Both the position numbers and the translations under genes were made by a program. A stretch of 64,000 bases of DNA from Xenophilus aerolatus (GTDB lineage: Bacteria; Pseudomonadota; Gammaproteobacteria; Burkholderiales; Burkholderiaceae_C). Location of the stretch: assembly GCA_029968055.1 (NCBI GenBank), contig JASCNX010000003.1:186001-250000 (forward strand), in the 5' to 3' direction. Below, piece after piece: positions 1 through 8,951 of this stretch (position 1 is the stretch's first letter; each line of letters begins with the position of its first letter). The notes below the pieces were generated by a model. The model searched no databases. It saw only the letters and a list, made by a program, of their open reading frames with translations, and was not told where the DNA came from.

Positions 1-508
1 CGTGACCAAGGTGCGCGGCTACTCCGACATGCAGGACGCCGTCGCCCTGTCCGCGAAGTACGACCCCGACGTGCTGTGCGAAGAGTTCATCGAGGGCGAT
101 GAAGTCACGTGCGCCGTGCTGGGCAGCGGCCTGGACGCGGTGGCGCTGCCGGTGGTTCGCATCGCCGCCCCCGAGGGCGCCTACGACTACCAGAACAAGT
201 ACTTCACCGACGACGTGAAGTACCACTGCCCGGCCGGCCTGCCCGACGCGCTCGAACAGGAGATCCGCCACCTGGCGCTGGCCGCCTACCGCACGCTCGG
301 CTGTCGCGGCTGGGGGCGGGCCGACCTGATGATCCGCGCCAGCGACCGCAAGCCCTTCCTGCTGGAGATGAACACCTCGCCCGGCATGACCAGCCATTCG
401 CTGGTGCCCATGTCGGCGCGCGCGGCCGGCATCGCCTACGAAGACCTGTGCGTGCGGGTGCTTGCCAGCGCGACCCTCGATTCGGCCCCGCCGGAGCACG
501 CCACCTGA
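1..508 (+). CDS. ddl: D-alanine--D-alanine ligase, C-terminal part
   Basis: The 5' part lies outside the window. Ddl is a cytoplasmic ATP-grasp enzyme that joins two D-alanines for the peptidoglycan stem peptide. The visible 168 residues hold the late ATP-grasp region ([15 protein letters not shown]) and the C-terminal metal and substrate-binding motif [17 protein letters not shown]. The stop codon lies one base before the ftsQ ATG, so the two are translationally close, as expected in a dcw cluster. About half of the usual ~320-residue protein is missing only because of the window edge. Assignment is firm from motif plus context. Confidence 0.95.
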   Translation, partial: VTKVRGYSDMQDAVALSAKYDPDVLCEEFIEGDEVTCAVLGSGLDAVALPVVRIAAPEGAYDYQNKYFTDDVKYHCPAGLPDALEQEIRHLALAAYRTLGCRGWGRADLMIRASDRKPFLLEMNTSPGMTSHSLVPMSARAAGIAYEDLCVRVLASATLDSAPPEHAT

Positions 509-509
509 C

Positions 510-1301
510 ATGGCCGACTCCATTCCCACCCCCTTCGATGTCAAGCTCATGAACATCCTGGCCACGCTCATGTTCGCGGCCTGCGGTGTGCTGCTGCTGG
601 CCGCGGCGGCCTGGTGGGTGCTGCGCCAGCCCTTCTTTCCCATCGCGGGGCTGAAGGTGGACGGCGACGTGACGCACAACAACGCGATCACCCTGCGTGC
701 CAACGTGGCGCCGCAGCTCGCCGGCAACTTCTTCACCGTCGACCTGGCCAAGGCGCGTGCCGCCTTCGAGTCGGTGCCGTGGGTGCGCAAGGCGGTGGTG
801 CGGCGCGAGTTTCCCAACAAGCTGCGCGCGACGCTGGTGGAGCACCTGCCGGTGGCGCACTGGGGCACCGAGGCCGAGTCGCGCATGGTCAACAGCTACG
901 GCGAGGTCTTCGAGGCCAACACCGCCGAGGCCGACGACGACCTGCCGCGCCTGTCGGGACCGGACGACCAGGCCGGCCACGTGCTGGGCATGTACCGCGA
1001 GCTGGTGCCGGTGTTCAAGGCCAGGGACCTGGAACTCGACGAGCTGGACCTGTCCAGCCGCGGCAGCTGGCAGGCGACGCTGTCCAACGGCGCCGTCATC
1101 GAGCTGGGCCGCGGCAGCAGCGACGAGGTCAAGGCCCGCACCGAACGCTTCCTGCGCAGCGTGCGGCAGGTGGCGGCGCAATACGGCCGCAGCATCGACT
1201 CGGTCGAGAGCGCCGACCTGCGCCATGCCGATGCCTATGCGCTGCGCCTGCGTGGCGTGACGGTGGCCGCCGAGGGCGCTCCCGCGCCCAAGAAGAAATA
1301 G
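510..1301 (+). CDS. ftsQ: Cell division protein FtsQ
   Basis: A 263-residue bitopic inner-membrane divisome protein that links FtsA/FtsZ-stage assembly to FtsL/FtsB and septal synthesis. A short cytoplasmic N-terminus is followed by a hydrophobic segment (about residues 15-40, ATLMFAACGVLLLAAAAWWV). A POTRA-type domain follows (FFPIAGLKVDGDVTHNN), then the FtsQ beta domain. An in-frame start 16 codons upstream exists, but it overlaps ddl and adds an Arg/Pro-rich stretch; the ATG at 510 sits one base after the ddl stop and gives the usual N-terminus MADSIPTPFDVKLMN. The C-terminus is Lys-rich. Order ddl-ftsQ-ftsA-ftsZ is the classic dcw tail. Confidence 0.93.
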   Translation: MADSIPTPFDVKLMNILATLMFAACGVLLLAAAAWWVLRQPFFPIAGLKVDGDVTHNNAITLRANVAPQLAGNFFTVDLAKARAAFESVPWVRKAVVRREFPNKLRATLVEHLPVAHWGTEAESRMVNSYGEVFEANTAEADDDLPRLSGPDDQAGHVLGMYRELVPVFKARDLELDELDLSSRGSWQATLSNGAVIELGRGSSDEVKARTERFLRSVRQVAAQYGRSIDSVESADLRHADAYALRLRGVTVAAEGAPAPKKK

Positions 1302-1326
1302 AGAAGAGTGACCTGAGGACACATCG

Positions 1327-2556
1327 ATGCCCAAAGAATACAAAGACCTGGTTGTCGGACTCGACATCGGCACCGCCAAGGTGATGGCCGTGGTGGCCGA
1401 GGTGCTGCCCAACGGCGAGCTGAAGCTGGCCGGCCTGGGCGTGGCGCCGTCCAACGGCCTCAAGCGCGGCGTGGTGGTCAACATCGACGCCACGGTGCAG
1501 AGCATCCAGCAGGCCCTCAAGGAGGCCGAGTTCATGGCCGACTGCAAGATCGGCCGCGTCTACACCGGCATCACCGGCAGCCACATCCGCGGCATCAACT
1601 CCAGCGGCATGGTGGCGGTGAAGGACAAGGAGGTCACCACCGCCGACGTGGCCCGCGTGGTCGAGACCGCCCGCGCGATCAACATCTCGAGCGACCAGCG
1701 CCTGCTGCTGGTGGAGCCGCAGGAGTTCGTGATCGACGGCCAGGACGTCAAGGAGCCGATCGGCATGAGCGGCATGCGCCTGGAAGCCAAGGTGCACATC
1801 GTGACCGGCGCCCAGAGCGCGGCGGAGAACATCATCAAGTGCGTGCGCCGCTGCGGCCTCGAAGTGGACCAGCTCATGCTGAACCCGCTCGCGTCGAGCC
1901 AGGCGGTGTTGACCGAGGACGAACGCGAACTGGGCGTGGTGCTGGTGGACATCGGCGCCGGCACCACCGACGTGGCCATCTTCACCAACGGCGCGATCCG
2001 CCACACCGCGGTGATCCCGATCGCCGGCGACCTGATCACCAGCGACATCGCCATGGCGCTGCGCACGCCGACCAAGGACGCCGAGGACATCAAGGTCGAG
2101 AACGGCTACGCCAAGCAGCTGCTGGCCGACCCCGAGACGCAGGTCGAGGTGCCCGGCCTGGGCGACCGCGGCCCGCGCATGCTGAGCAAGCAGGCCCTCG
2201 CGGGCGTGATCGAGCCGCGCATCGAGGAGATCTTCTCGCTGGTGCAGCAGGTCGTGCGCGAGTCGGGCTACGAAGAGGTGCTGTCGTCGGGCGTGGTGCT
2301 CACGGGCGGCAGCGCGGTGATGCCGGGCATGGTCGAGCTGGGCGAGGACATCTTCCTCAAGCCGGTGCGCCGCGGCATCCCGAAGTATTCGAGCGCCTTG
2401 TCCGACATGGTGGCCCAGCCCCGTGCGGCGACAGTCATGGGCCTGCTCGAGGAAGCGCGCTTCGCACGCATGCGCGGCTACAAGGTCGCGCAGAAGAACG
2501 GTTCGGTGAAGACGGCCTTCGGCCGCTTCAAGGACTTCATCGTCGGGAACTTCTAG
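1327..2556 (+). CDS. ftsA: Cell division protein FtsA
   Basis: A 409-residue actin-fold ATPase that tethers FtsZ polymers to the inner membrane and recruits late divisome proteins. The phosphate-binding motif VVGLDIGTAKVMAVVAEV is near the N-terminus, and a second actin-family signature VVLVDIGAGTTDVAIF is near residue 205. The C-terminal FGRFKDFIVGNF fits the amphipathic membrane-targeting helix. It lies 25 bases after ftsQ on the same strand. Length and order are those of Burkholderiales dcw clusters. Confidence 0.96.
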   Translation: MPKEYKDLVVGLDIGTAKVMAVVAEVLPNGELKLAGLGVAPSNGLKRGVVVNIDATVQSIQQALKEAEFMADCKIGRVYTGITGSHIRGINSSGMVAVKDKEVTTADVARVVETARAINISSDQRLLLVEPQEFVIDGQDVKEPIGMSGMRLEAKVHIVTGAQSAAENIIKCVRRCGLEVDQLMLNPLASSQAVLTEDERELGVVLVDIGAGTTDVAIFTNGAIRHTAVIPIAGDLITSDIAMALRTPTKDAEDIKVENGYAKQLLADPETQVEVPGLGDRGPRMLSKQALAGVIEPRIEEIFSLVQQVVRESGYEEVLSSGVVLTGGSAVMPGMVELGEDIFLKPVRRGIPKYSSALSDMVAQPRAATVMGLLEEARFARMRGYKVAQKNGSVKTAFGRFKDFIVGNF

Positions 2557-2732
2557 ACATGAAGGTCCATGCCCACCTGCACACCGGCCCGCCTCGACAT
2601 TTCAACGAGCGATGGCGGCGAACCGGTCCACCACGCTGACGCCCGCGGCGTTCACATCCGGTCAGACATCAGCAAAGCAAGAAAACAGTTCTCTCTCAAA
2701 CACGGCAACTGCAAGGATTCAAGGAGTTAAAG
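2557..2732 (+). promoter_or_regulatory. ftsA-ftsZ intergenic leader
   Basis: This 176-base gap holds no gene. It ends in a strong Shine-Dalgarno (AAGGAGTTAAAG) directly before the ftsZ ATG. Such a gap inside a tight cluster suggests a local ftsZ promoter, but I see no convincing -35/-10 pair, so this is inference from spacing only. Confidence 0.4.
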
Positions 2733-3950
2733 ATGGCCATCGAAATGATCGAAGTCGAAGAATTCAACCAGGGCACGCAGATCAAGGTGATCGGTGTCGG
2801 CGGCGGCGGCGGCAATGCCGTCGCGCACATGATGCAGCGCGGCGTGCAGGGCGTGGAGTTCATCTGCGCCAACACCGATGCGCAGGCACTCAACCGCGGC
2901 CACTCGCACAAGACGATCCAGCTGGGCCTCACCGGCCGCGGCGCAGGCAGCAAGCCGCAGATCGGCCGTGAATCGGCCGAGGTGGCGGTGGACGACATCC
3001 GCCAGGCGATCGAAGGCGCGCACATGCTCTTCATCACCGCCGGCATGGGCGGCGGCACCGGCACCGGCGCCGCCCCCGTGATCGCGCGCGTGGCGAAGGA
3101 AATGGGCATCCTGACCGTCGGCGTGGTGACCAAGCCATTCGACTGGGAAGGCGGCAAGCGCATGACCAACGCCGAGCATGGCCTGTCCGAGCTCGAGGCG
3201 AACGTCGATTCGCTGATCGTCATCCTCAACGAGAAGCTGCTCGACGTGCTGGGCGACGACGTGACGCAGGAAGAGGCCTTCGGCCACGCCAACGACGTGC
3301 TCAAGAATGCCGTCGGCGGCATCGCCGAGATCATCAACGAGTACGGCCACGTCAACGTCGACTTCGAAGACGTGCGCACCGTGATGGGCGAGCCGGGCAA
3401 GGCCATGATGGGCACGGCCTCGGCCAGCGGCCCGGACCGCGCGCGCATCGCCTCGGAACAGGCCGTCGCCTGCCCGCTGCTCGAAGGCATCGACCTGTCG
3501 GGCGCCAAGGGCGTGCTGGTGCTGGTCACGGCGTCGAAGGGGTCGCTCAAGCTGTCGGAGTCGAAGCTGGCGATGAACACCATCCGCGCCTACGCCTCGC
3601 CCGACGCGCACGTGATCTACGGCGCCGCCTACGACGAGTCGCTGGGCGACGAGATGCGCGTGACGGTGGTCGCCACCGGCCTGTCGCGTCCCAAGTCCAA
3701 CCTCACGGTCGTGCCGACCTACGAGCCGGCGATGGCCACGGGCACGCACGGCTACGTGCCGAACATCGGCGGCGTGGGCGTGAACATGGTCGACCCGGCG
3801 TCGATCCCGACCTACCAGCGCGTGGGCAAGCCGGACGTGTGGTCCTCGCACCCCAACCGCGTCAACGCATCGGCCAAGGTCAATGCGCTGTCGTCGGGCG
3901 GGATGGACGATTTCGAGATCCCGGCCTTCCTTCGTAGACAGGCGGACTGA
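2733..3950 (+). CDS. ftsZ: Cell division protein FtsZ
   Basis: The tubulin-like GTPase that forms the Z ring, 405 residues. The N-terminal nucleotide-binding loop VIGVGGGGGNAV is at about residues 19-30 and the tubulin signature GGGTGTG at 106-112. A T7-loop region (GHVNVDFEDV) supplies the catalytic acidic residue. The C-terminal conserved peptide DDFEIPAFLRRQAD, which binds FtsA and ZipA, closes the protein after a short variable linker. A strong ribosome binding site precedes the ATG. Confidence 0.97.
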   Translation: MAIEMIEVEEFNQGTQIKVIGVGGGGGNAVAHMMQRGVQGVEFICANTDAQALNRGHSHKTIQLGLTGRGAGSKPQIGRESAEVAVDDIRQAIEGAHMLFITAGMGGGTGTGAAPVIARVAKEMGILTVGVVTKPFDWEGGKRMTNAEHGLSELEANVDSLIVILNEKLLDVLGDDVTQEEAFGHANDVLKNAVGGIAEIINEYGHVNVDFEDVRTVMGEPGKAMMGTASASGPDRARIASEQAVACPLLEGIDLSGAKGVLVLVTASKGSLKLSESKLAMNTIRAYASPDAHVIYGAAYDESLGDEMRVTVVATGLSRPKSNLTVVPTYEPAMATGTHGYVPNIGGVGVNMVDPASIPTYQRVGKPDVWSSHPNRVNASAKVNALSSGGMDDFEIPAFLRRQAD

Positions 3951-3971
3951 AATCGGACAGCCGAACGCAGA

Positions 3972-4047
3972 GGACGCAGAGATGACGCAGAGGCCGCAGA
4001 AGGAATCGTTTCTGCGGCCTCTGCGAATCCTTTGCGCCTCTGCGTCC
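3972..4047. repeat. Nested inverted repeat built from CGCAGAGG units
   Basis: The inner stem is a perfect 16-base inverted repeat (3986-4001 with 4010-4025, 8-base loop). An outer 10-base stem pairs GGACGCAGAG at 3972-3981 with CTCTGCGTCC at 4038-4047. The arms are made of repeated GCAGAGG-like units. It lies between the ftsZ stop and lpxC. There is no T-tract, so it is more like an intergenic palindromic repeat (REP-like) than a standard terminator, although it could slow read-through or stabilise ftsZ mRNA. Confidence 0.7.
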
Positions 4048-4132
4048 GGATGTCCGCAATGAGCTTATGGCAATAGCGGCGATAGGCAGGGCGATGGGGC
4101 GCCGTACGGCGGGCGAACCTAAAATCGCCGGC

Positions 4133-5056
4133 GTGCTGCAACAGAGAACCCTCAAGTCGATCAGCCGCGCCGTGGGCGTGGGGCTGCACAGCGGCCAGCG
4201 GGTGGAACTGACGCTGCGGCCAGCGCCGGCGGACACGGGCATCGTGTTCCGGCGCGTCGACCTGCCCGAGCCGGTCGAGATCGCGATGAACGCCGAGGCG
4301 GTGACGGACACGCGCCTGGCCTCGACGGTCTCCAACGGCGGCGCCAAGGTGCAGACGGTGGAGCACATCATGTCGGCCTGCGCCGGCATCGGCATCGACA
4401 ACCTCTACATCGACATCACGGCCGACGAGGTGCCCATCCTCGACGGCTCGGCCGCGTCCTTCGTCTTCCTCCTGCAGAGCGCGGGCGTCGAACTGCAGAA
4501 GGCGCCTCGCCGCTTCCTGAAGGTGACCAAGCCCGTCGAGGTGCGCGAGGGCGAGGGCGCCAACGAGAAATGGGCGCGGCTCGACCCCTACCACGGCTTC
4601 AAGCTGGGCTTCCAGATCGACTTCGACCACCGGGTCGTCAACTCCACCGGCCAGCGCTTCGAGTTCGACCTCGGCAGCGGCCAGTACAACCGCGACATCG
4701 CGCGGGCGCGCACCTTCGGCTTCACCAAGGAGGTCGAGTACATGCGCAGCAAGGGCCTGGCGCTGGGCGGCGGGCTCGACAACGCGATCGTCATGGACGA
4801 CACCAAGGTGCTCAATGCCGGCGGACTGCGCTACGACGACGAGTTCGTCAAGCACAAGATCCTCGACGCGATGGGCGACCTGTACATCGTCGGCCACCCC
4901 CTGCTGGCCGCCTACAGCGCCTTCCGCTCGGGCCACGCACTGAACAACAGGCTGCTGCGGGCCCTGCTCGCGCAGCCCGACGCCTGCCAGCTCGTCACCT
5001 TCGACAACGAGCGTGCCGCGCCGCAGGGCTTCAACGAGGTGGCGCGCGCCTGGTAG
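4133..5056 (+). CDS. lpxC: UDP-3-O-acyl-N-acetylglucosamine deacetylase LpxC
   Basis: A zinc deacetylase that performs the committed step of lipid A synthesis in the cytoplasm. I choose the GTG at 4133, which gives [21 protein letters not shown], the canonical LpxC N-terminus, and a 307-residue protein; an upstream ATG at 4067 adds 22 unrelated residues. Visible motifs are the zinc-ligand region [15 protein letters not shown] and the C-terminal [14 protein letters not shown] and FRSGHALNN segments that carry the other His and Asp ligands. Position after ftsZ is typical. Confidence 0.95.
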   Translation: MLQQRTLKSISRAVGVGLHSGQRVELTLRPAPADTGIVFRRVDLPEPVEIAMNAEAVTDTRLASTVSNGGAKVQTVEHIMSACAGIGIDNLYIDITADEVPILDGSAASFVFLLQSAGVELQKAPRRFLKVTKPVEVREGEGANEKWARLDPYHGFKLGFQIDFDHRVVNSTGQRFEFDLGSGQYNRDIARARTFGFTKEVEYMRSKGLALGGGLDNAIVMDDTKVLNAGGLRYDDEFVKHKILDAMGDLYIVGHPLLAAYSAFRSGHALNNRLLRALLAQPDACQLVTFDNERAAPQGFNEVARAW

Positions 5057-5083
5057 GCGAAGCGCGCCGGCCTCTTTCCGCAC

Positions 5084-5260
5084 ATGCTGCTGTTCCGCTG
5101 GGCCATCCTGCTGCTCCTGCTGGTGGCCGGCGTGTGCTTCGCCTTCTATGCCGGCACCGGCCAGGTGAAGTACCGGCGCATCGGCTGGATCGTGCTCAAG
5201 TGGACCTTGCTGGCGGCGCTCGGCTTCTTCGCCGTGCTGATCGCCGAACGGGTGGCCTGA
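5084..5260 (+). CDS. Small predicted two-segment membrane protein
   Basis: A 58-residue ORF starting 27 bases after lpxC on the same strand. Residues about 4-23 (FRWAILLLLLVAGVCFAFYA) and 38-54 (LKWTLLAALGFFAVLIA) are strongly hydrophobic and separated by a basic loop (KYRR), as in a small inner-membrane hairpin. I do not recognise a named family. Hydrophobic patterning, same-strand spacing and good codon use argue that it is real. It may be co-transcribed with lpxC. Confidence 0.65.
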   Translation: MLLFRWAILLLLLVAGVCFAFYAGTGQVKYRRIGWIVLKWTLLAALGFFAVLIAERVA

Positions 5261-5276
5261 GCCCTGAGCCTGAGCC

Positions 5277-6338
5277 TCACGCGCGCGGTGGGCGGCCGTC
5301 GAACGCGTCCTGCAGCAGCTGCCGGAGTGCCTGCGCTTCGAGCGGCCGCGGGTTGGGGTACTGGTTCTCCATTGCCAGCGCGCAGGCCCGGTCCAGGTCC
5401 TGCTCGCGCATCCCGATGTCCTTGAGCGCGACCGGCGCGCCGTGATCGCGTGCCAGGTCGTAGACCGCGCGCGGTCCGTCATCCGCGCCCAGCGCACGCG
5501 CGATACGGCGCATCGCGTCGGGCGCAGCACCGGCGTTGTAGGCCAGGGCATGGGGCAGCACGACGGTGTGGGTCTCGGCATGCGGCAGGTTGAAGCTGCC
5601 GCCCAGCGTATGGCACAGCTTGTGGTGCAGCGCCATGCCAACGCCGCCCAGCACCTGCCCGCACAGCCAGGCGCCGTAAAGTGCGTCGGCACGGGCCCGG
5701 CCGTCGACGGCGTCGGCATGGATCGCCGGCAGCGCCCGGCCCAGCGCCGCAATCCCTTCCTCCGCCAGCAGCTGCATCACCGGGTTGCCGTCGACCGCAT
5801 AGAGGCCCTCGGCCGCATGCGCCAGGGCGTTGATGCCGCTCACGATCGACAGGCCCACGGGCAGCCCGAGCGTCAGGTCCGGGTCGTAGATCACCGTGCG
5901 CGGCATCACGCGCGTGTCCTTGCCGGTGTGCTTGAGGCCGTTGTGGGTCACGCCGTAGATGGGCGTCATCTCCGAGCCCGCGTAGGTGGTGGGCACGGCG
6001 AGGATCGGCAGCCCCGAATCGAGCGCGATGGCCTTGCCCAGGCCGATGGTCGAGCCACCGCCCAGGGCCACCGCGCAATCGGCGTCCAGCCGCAGCGCGA
6101 CGGCGCGCGCCTCGCGCGCGACCTCCATCGGCACGTGCATCACGGCGCCGGCGAAGACGCCCGCGGCCCGCTCACCCAATTGCGCGGCCAGCCGCTCGGC
6201 CTGTTCGCGCTGCGGCGGGGTGCACAGCACCAGCGCCCGGCGCATGCCCAGGGCATCGAGTTCGTCGGCGATGCGGGCCAGGGCGCCGGTGCCAAAGATG
6301 ACGCGCTGGGCGCGGCTCTCGAAGACGAAGGGTGTCAT
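5277..6338 (-). CDS. Maleylacetate reductase (iron-containing alcohol dehydrogenase superfamily)
   Basis: A 353-residue dehydrogenase predicted to reduce maleylacetate to 3-oxoadipate with NAD(P)H, a late step in chloroaromatic, resorcinol or hydroxyquinol degradation. It has the dinucleotide loop ALGGGSTIGLGKAIAL, the family-typical VPTTYAGSEMTPI, and the His-rich segment LHHKLCHTLGGSFNLPHAETH. Its ATG overlaps the stop of the upstream Bug receptor gene by four bases, so the two form an operon. No ring-cleavage dioxygenase or monooxygenase gene is adjacent, so the actual substrate is inferred only from family. Confidence 0.85.
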   Translation of the reverse strand: MTPFVFESRAQRVIFGTGALARIADELDALGMRRALVLCTPPQREQAERLAAQLGERAAGVFAGAVMHVPMEVAREARAVALRLDADCAVALGGGSTIGLGKAIALDSGLPILAVPTTYAGSEMTPIYGVTHNGLKHTGKDTRVMPRTVIYDPDLTLGLPVGLSIVSGINALAHAAEGLYAVDGNPVMQLLAEEGIAALGRALPAIHADAVDGRARADALYGAWLCGQVLGGVGMALHHKLCHTLGGSFNLPHAETHTVVLPHALAYNAGAAPDAMRRIARALGADDGPRAVYDLARDHGAPVALKDIGMREQDLDRACALAMENQYPNPRPLEAQALRQLLQDAFDGRPPRA

Positions 6339-7333
6339 TCGGCGACGATCCCGCGGCTCTTGATGAGGCGGCCCCAGCGCTCGCTCTCGCTTTTGATCAG
6401 GCGGTTCATCGCCTCGCGGTCGCCGGCCACGACCTCGAAGCCGCCATCACTCAGGCGCTTGGCGACTTCGGGCTGGCGCAGCACGGCGCCCATGTCGGCC
6501 GCCAGCCGGTCGAGCGCGGCGGTTGGCACCTTGGCGGGCGCCACCATGCCGACCCAGGAATAGACCTCGAAGCCCTTGTAGCGCTCGGCCACGGCCGGCA
6601 CCTCGGGCAGCGCCGCATTGCGGCCCGGCGAGGTGACGGCCAGCGCACGCAGCTTGCCGCTCTGCACCTGCGGCAGCACCAGTGGCAGGCTGGCGATCAT
6701 CGAATCGACGTGCCCGCCCATCAGGTCGGTGAGCGCCGGGCCGCCGCCCTTGAAGGGCACGTGCACGCCGCTCGTGCCGGCGGTCTCGTGGAAGAGCTCG
6801 GCCGCCAAGTGGTTGGAGCTGCCTGCACCCACTGACGCGTACGACACGGCGCCCTTGCCCTTCGCCGCCGTCACGTAGTCCTGCAGCGTCTTGTACGGCG
6901 AGGCGGCCGGCACCACCAGCACCATCGGCGAGCGGGCCACGTACGACACGCCGGTGAAGTCGCGTGTGGTGACGTAGGGCAGCTTGGGGTAGATGTGCTG
7001 TTCGGTCGCGTACGAATCGAACACCAGCGCCACGGTGTGGCCGTCGGGCGGGCTCTTGGCCACCAGCGCCATGCCGATGGTGCCGCCCGCGCCGCCGCGG
7101 TTGTCGACGATCACCTGCTGGCCCAGCCGGGCGGCGAGCGGCTCCTGGATCTGGCGCGCCACCTTGTCGACGGTGCCTCCGGCCGCGAAGGGCACCACCA
7201 TCGTCACGAGCCGCGAGGGGTAGGTCTGGGCCAGGGCGGGCCCGGTGCCCAGCAGCGCCAGGCCGAATGCCAGCGCGCAGTGGAGGGTGTGCCGGCGGTG
7301 CATCGCGGCCGATGTCGTCTCGTGGTCGAACAT
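6335..7333 (-). CDS. Bug/TctC-family tripartite transporter substrate-binding protein
   Basis: A 332-residue periplasmic receptor with a signal peptide (LHCALAFGLALLGTGPALAQ) followed by the Bug hallmark YPSRLVTMVVPFAAGG. Further family motifs are IVDNRGGAGGTIG and VPFKGGGPALTDLMGGHVD. Such proteins bind small carboxylates for TTT-type uptake or act as orphan receptors; no tctAB-like membrane genes are adjacent. The ATG at 7333 has an AGGA ribosome site; an internal ATG at 7303 is possible. It is coupled to maleylacetate reductase, suggesting an aromatic or dicarboxylate ligand. Confidence 0.88.
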   Translation of the reverse strand: MFDHETTSAAMHRRHTLHCALAFGLALLGTGPALAQTYPSRLVTMVVPFAAGGTVDKVARQIQEPLAARLGQQVIVDNRGGAGGTIGMALVAKSPPDGHTVALVFDSYATEQHIYPKLPYVTTRDFTGVSYVARSPMVLVVPAASPYKTLQDYVTAAKGKGAVSYASVGAGSSNHLAAELFHETAGTSGVHVPFKGGGPALTDLMGGHVDSMIASLPLVLPQVQSGKLRALAVTSPGRNAALPEVPAVAERYKGFEVYSWVGMVAPAKVPTAALDRLAADMGAVLRQPEVAKRLSDGGFEVVAGDREAMNRLIKSESERWGRLIKSRGIVAE

Positions 7334-7369
7334 GAAGAATCCTGGTGTCTCTGTGTGGGCCGGATGCTA

Positions 7370-7392
7370 TTCTTTGCGGCGGACGAAAAGAA
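7370..7392. promoter_or_regulatory. Candidate LysR operator between divergent genes
   Basis: A dyad TTCTTT ... AAAGAA (arms at 7370-7375 and 7387-7392) lies in the 99-base gap between the Bug receptor and the LysR gene. It fits the T-N11-A-type interrupted dyad that LysR regulators bind. Assignment is by position and symmetry only. Confidence 0.45.
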
Positions 7393-7432
7393 CTCGTCCC
7401 CAGCGCCAAACGCCTTTGCAGAAGCTGCATAA

Positions 7433-8365
7433 ATGGAATCCATCCGCTTTGCCGAATCGCTGGCCGTCTTCGTCGACGTCGCGCAGGCCCGCAGCTTCTC
7501 GGCCGTGGCGCGCCGGCGCGGCATGGTTGCGTCGTCGGTCGCCCGGCAGATCGATGCGCTGGAGCAGGACCTGAAGGTCCCGCTGTTCACGCGCTCCACC
7601 CGCGCGCTGGTGATGACCGATGCCGGCCAACTGCTGCTGGAGCGGGCGCAGAAGATCCTGCGCGACATGACCGATGCGCGCAGCGAGGTGGTCTCGCTCG
7701 ACCAGCGCGTGCAGGGCCTGCTGCGCGTGAGCTGCGTCCCGGCCTTCGGGCGGCGGCACGTGGTGCCGCACCTGGCGTCGCTGCTCGAGAAGCATCCGGC
7801 GCTGAGCGTCGAGTTGGAACTCACCGAGCGCTCGGTCGACCCGGTGCTCGAGCGCTTCGACATCGTGATCCGCATCGGCCCGCAGCCCGACAGCAGCCTC
7901 GTCGGCCAGCGCATCGGCAGCCAGCGCTACATCATGGGGGCCGCGCCCTCGTATCTGGCACGCCACGGGCGGCCGACGCACTTCGAGGACCTGGCCAGAC
8001 ACCACCTCATCGACCGCCAGCACAGCACCAACGCCCGCGGCTGGCGCGAACTGGACGGCTTTGACTGGAGCCAGCCGCCGCATTTCGCGCTGGAGAGCGA
8101 CGACTGCGACTCGCGCCGCATGTGTGCCGCGCAGGGCCTGGGCATCGCGCTGATGCCCAACTGGGCCATCGGCGAGGACCTGGCCGCGGGCCGCATCGTC
8201 GAGCTGTCGCTCGAAGGCGCGCCGAAGCAGCCGGCCACGGGCATCTTCATGCTGCGGGCCGCGCCGCACGCCAGCGTCAAGGTGCGCGCCTTCACCCAGC
8301 ACCTGCTGGACAGCATCGGCCGCTCGGCGAGCTGGGTCAGCGACGCGGCGACGGCCTTGCAGTAG
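7433..8365 (+). CDS. LysR-family transcriptional regulator
   Basis: A 310-residue regulator with the N-terminal winged helix-turn-helix (FVDVAQARSFSAVARRRGMV ... ALEQDLKVPLFTRSTR) and a C-terminal effector-binding domain of periplasmic-binding-protein fold. It is transcribed away from the Bug receptor/maleylacetate reductase operon, the usual arrangement for a LysR activator of that operon. The ligand cannot be read from sequence. Confidence 0.92.
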   Translation: MESIRFAESLAVFVDVAQARSFSAVARRRGMVASSVARQIDALEQDLKVPLFTRSTRALVMTDAGQLLLERAQKILRDMTDARSEVVSLDQRVQGLLRVSCVPAFGRRHVVPHLASLLEKHPALSVELELTERSVDPVLERFDIVIRIGPQPDSSLVGQRIGSQRYIMGAAPSYLARHGRPTHFEDLARHHLIDRQHSTNARGWRELDGFDWSQPPHFALESDDCDSRRMCAAQGLGIALMPNWAIGEDLAAGRIVELSLEGAPKQPATGIFMLRAAPHASVKVRAFTQHLLDSIGRSASWVSDAATALQ

Positions 8366-8381
8366 GGCCGGCGGCGCCCGC

Positions 8382-8930
8382 TCAGCGCATCCGGCCCTGG
8401 CGGTAGGCGCCGGTCGTGCGGCGCTCCAGCGTGGCGGCCTGGCCCAGGCGCGCGAGCGTGCGCCCGACCTGCGCATGCGTGATCGCCAGGCCCAGTGCAT
8501 CGGCCGCGTCGGCGCCGGGGATGCCCGGCAGGTCGAGCAGGCGGCGCACCATTTCCTGCACCTGTGCCTTGGCGGCGCTGCCGTGGCCGGCCACGGCCTG
8601 CTTCATCTGCAGGGCGGTGTATTCCGACACCGCGAGCTGGTTGACCACCAGCGCCGTCAGGCAGGCGCCGCGCGCCTGGCCCAGCAGCAGCGTCGACTGC
8701 GGGTTGACGTTGACGAACACGATCTCCACCGCCGCCGCGTCGGGCTGGTAGCGCTGCGCCAGCTCGCCGATGCCGTCGAACAGCACCTTCAGCCGCAACG
8801 CCAGCTCGCCCTTGGCCATGTGCTTGGTGCTGATGGTGCCGCTGGCCACGTAGCGCAGCGCGTGGCCGTCCACGTCCACCACGCCGAAGCCGGTGGTCTG
8901 CAGGCCGGGGTCGATGCCGAGGATGCGCAT
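8382..8930 (-). CDS. ruvC: Crossover junction endodeoxyribonuclease RuvC
   Basis: Holliday-junction resolvase, 182 residues. The N-terminal [16 protein letters not shown] carries the first catalytic Asp (residue 7). The second acidic residue is in [10 protein letters not shown] (about 69), and the C-terminal pair is in [15 protein letters not shown]. It acts with RuvAB in recombination repair. It is separated from ruvB (52.3 kb) in this genome and no ruvA is seen in the window. Confidence 0.96.
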   Translation of the reverse strand: MRILGIDPGLQTTGFGVVDVDGHALRYVASGTISTKHMAKGELALRLKVLFDGIGELAQRYQPDAAAVEIVFVNVNPQSTLLLGQARGACLTALVVNQLAVSEYTALQMKQAVAGHGSAAKAQVQEMVRRLLDLPGIPGADAADALGLAITHAQVGRTLARLGQAATLERRTTGAYRQGRMR

Positions 8931-8951
8931 GCTAAGACGAAGGCGAAGCCT

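Noticed and set aside
462-509. Upstream in-frame start for FtsQ
   Set aside because: It overlaps ddl and adds an atypical Arg/Pro stretch; ATG 510 gives the family N-terminus.
4067-4132. Upstream ATG for LpxC
   Set aside because: The canonical LpxC N-terminus begins at GTG 4133.
6332-6835. Long antisense ORFs within the Bug and other GC-rich genes
   Set aside because: They are shadow ORFs caused by high GC; composition and lack of starts argue against coding.
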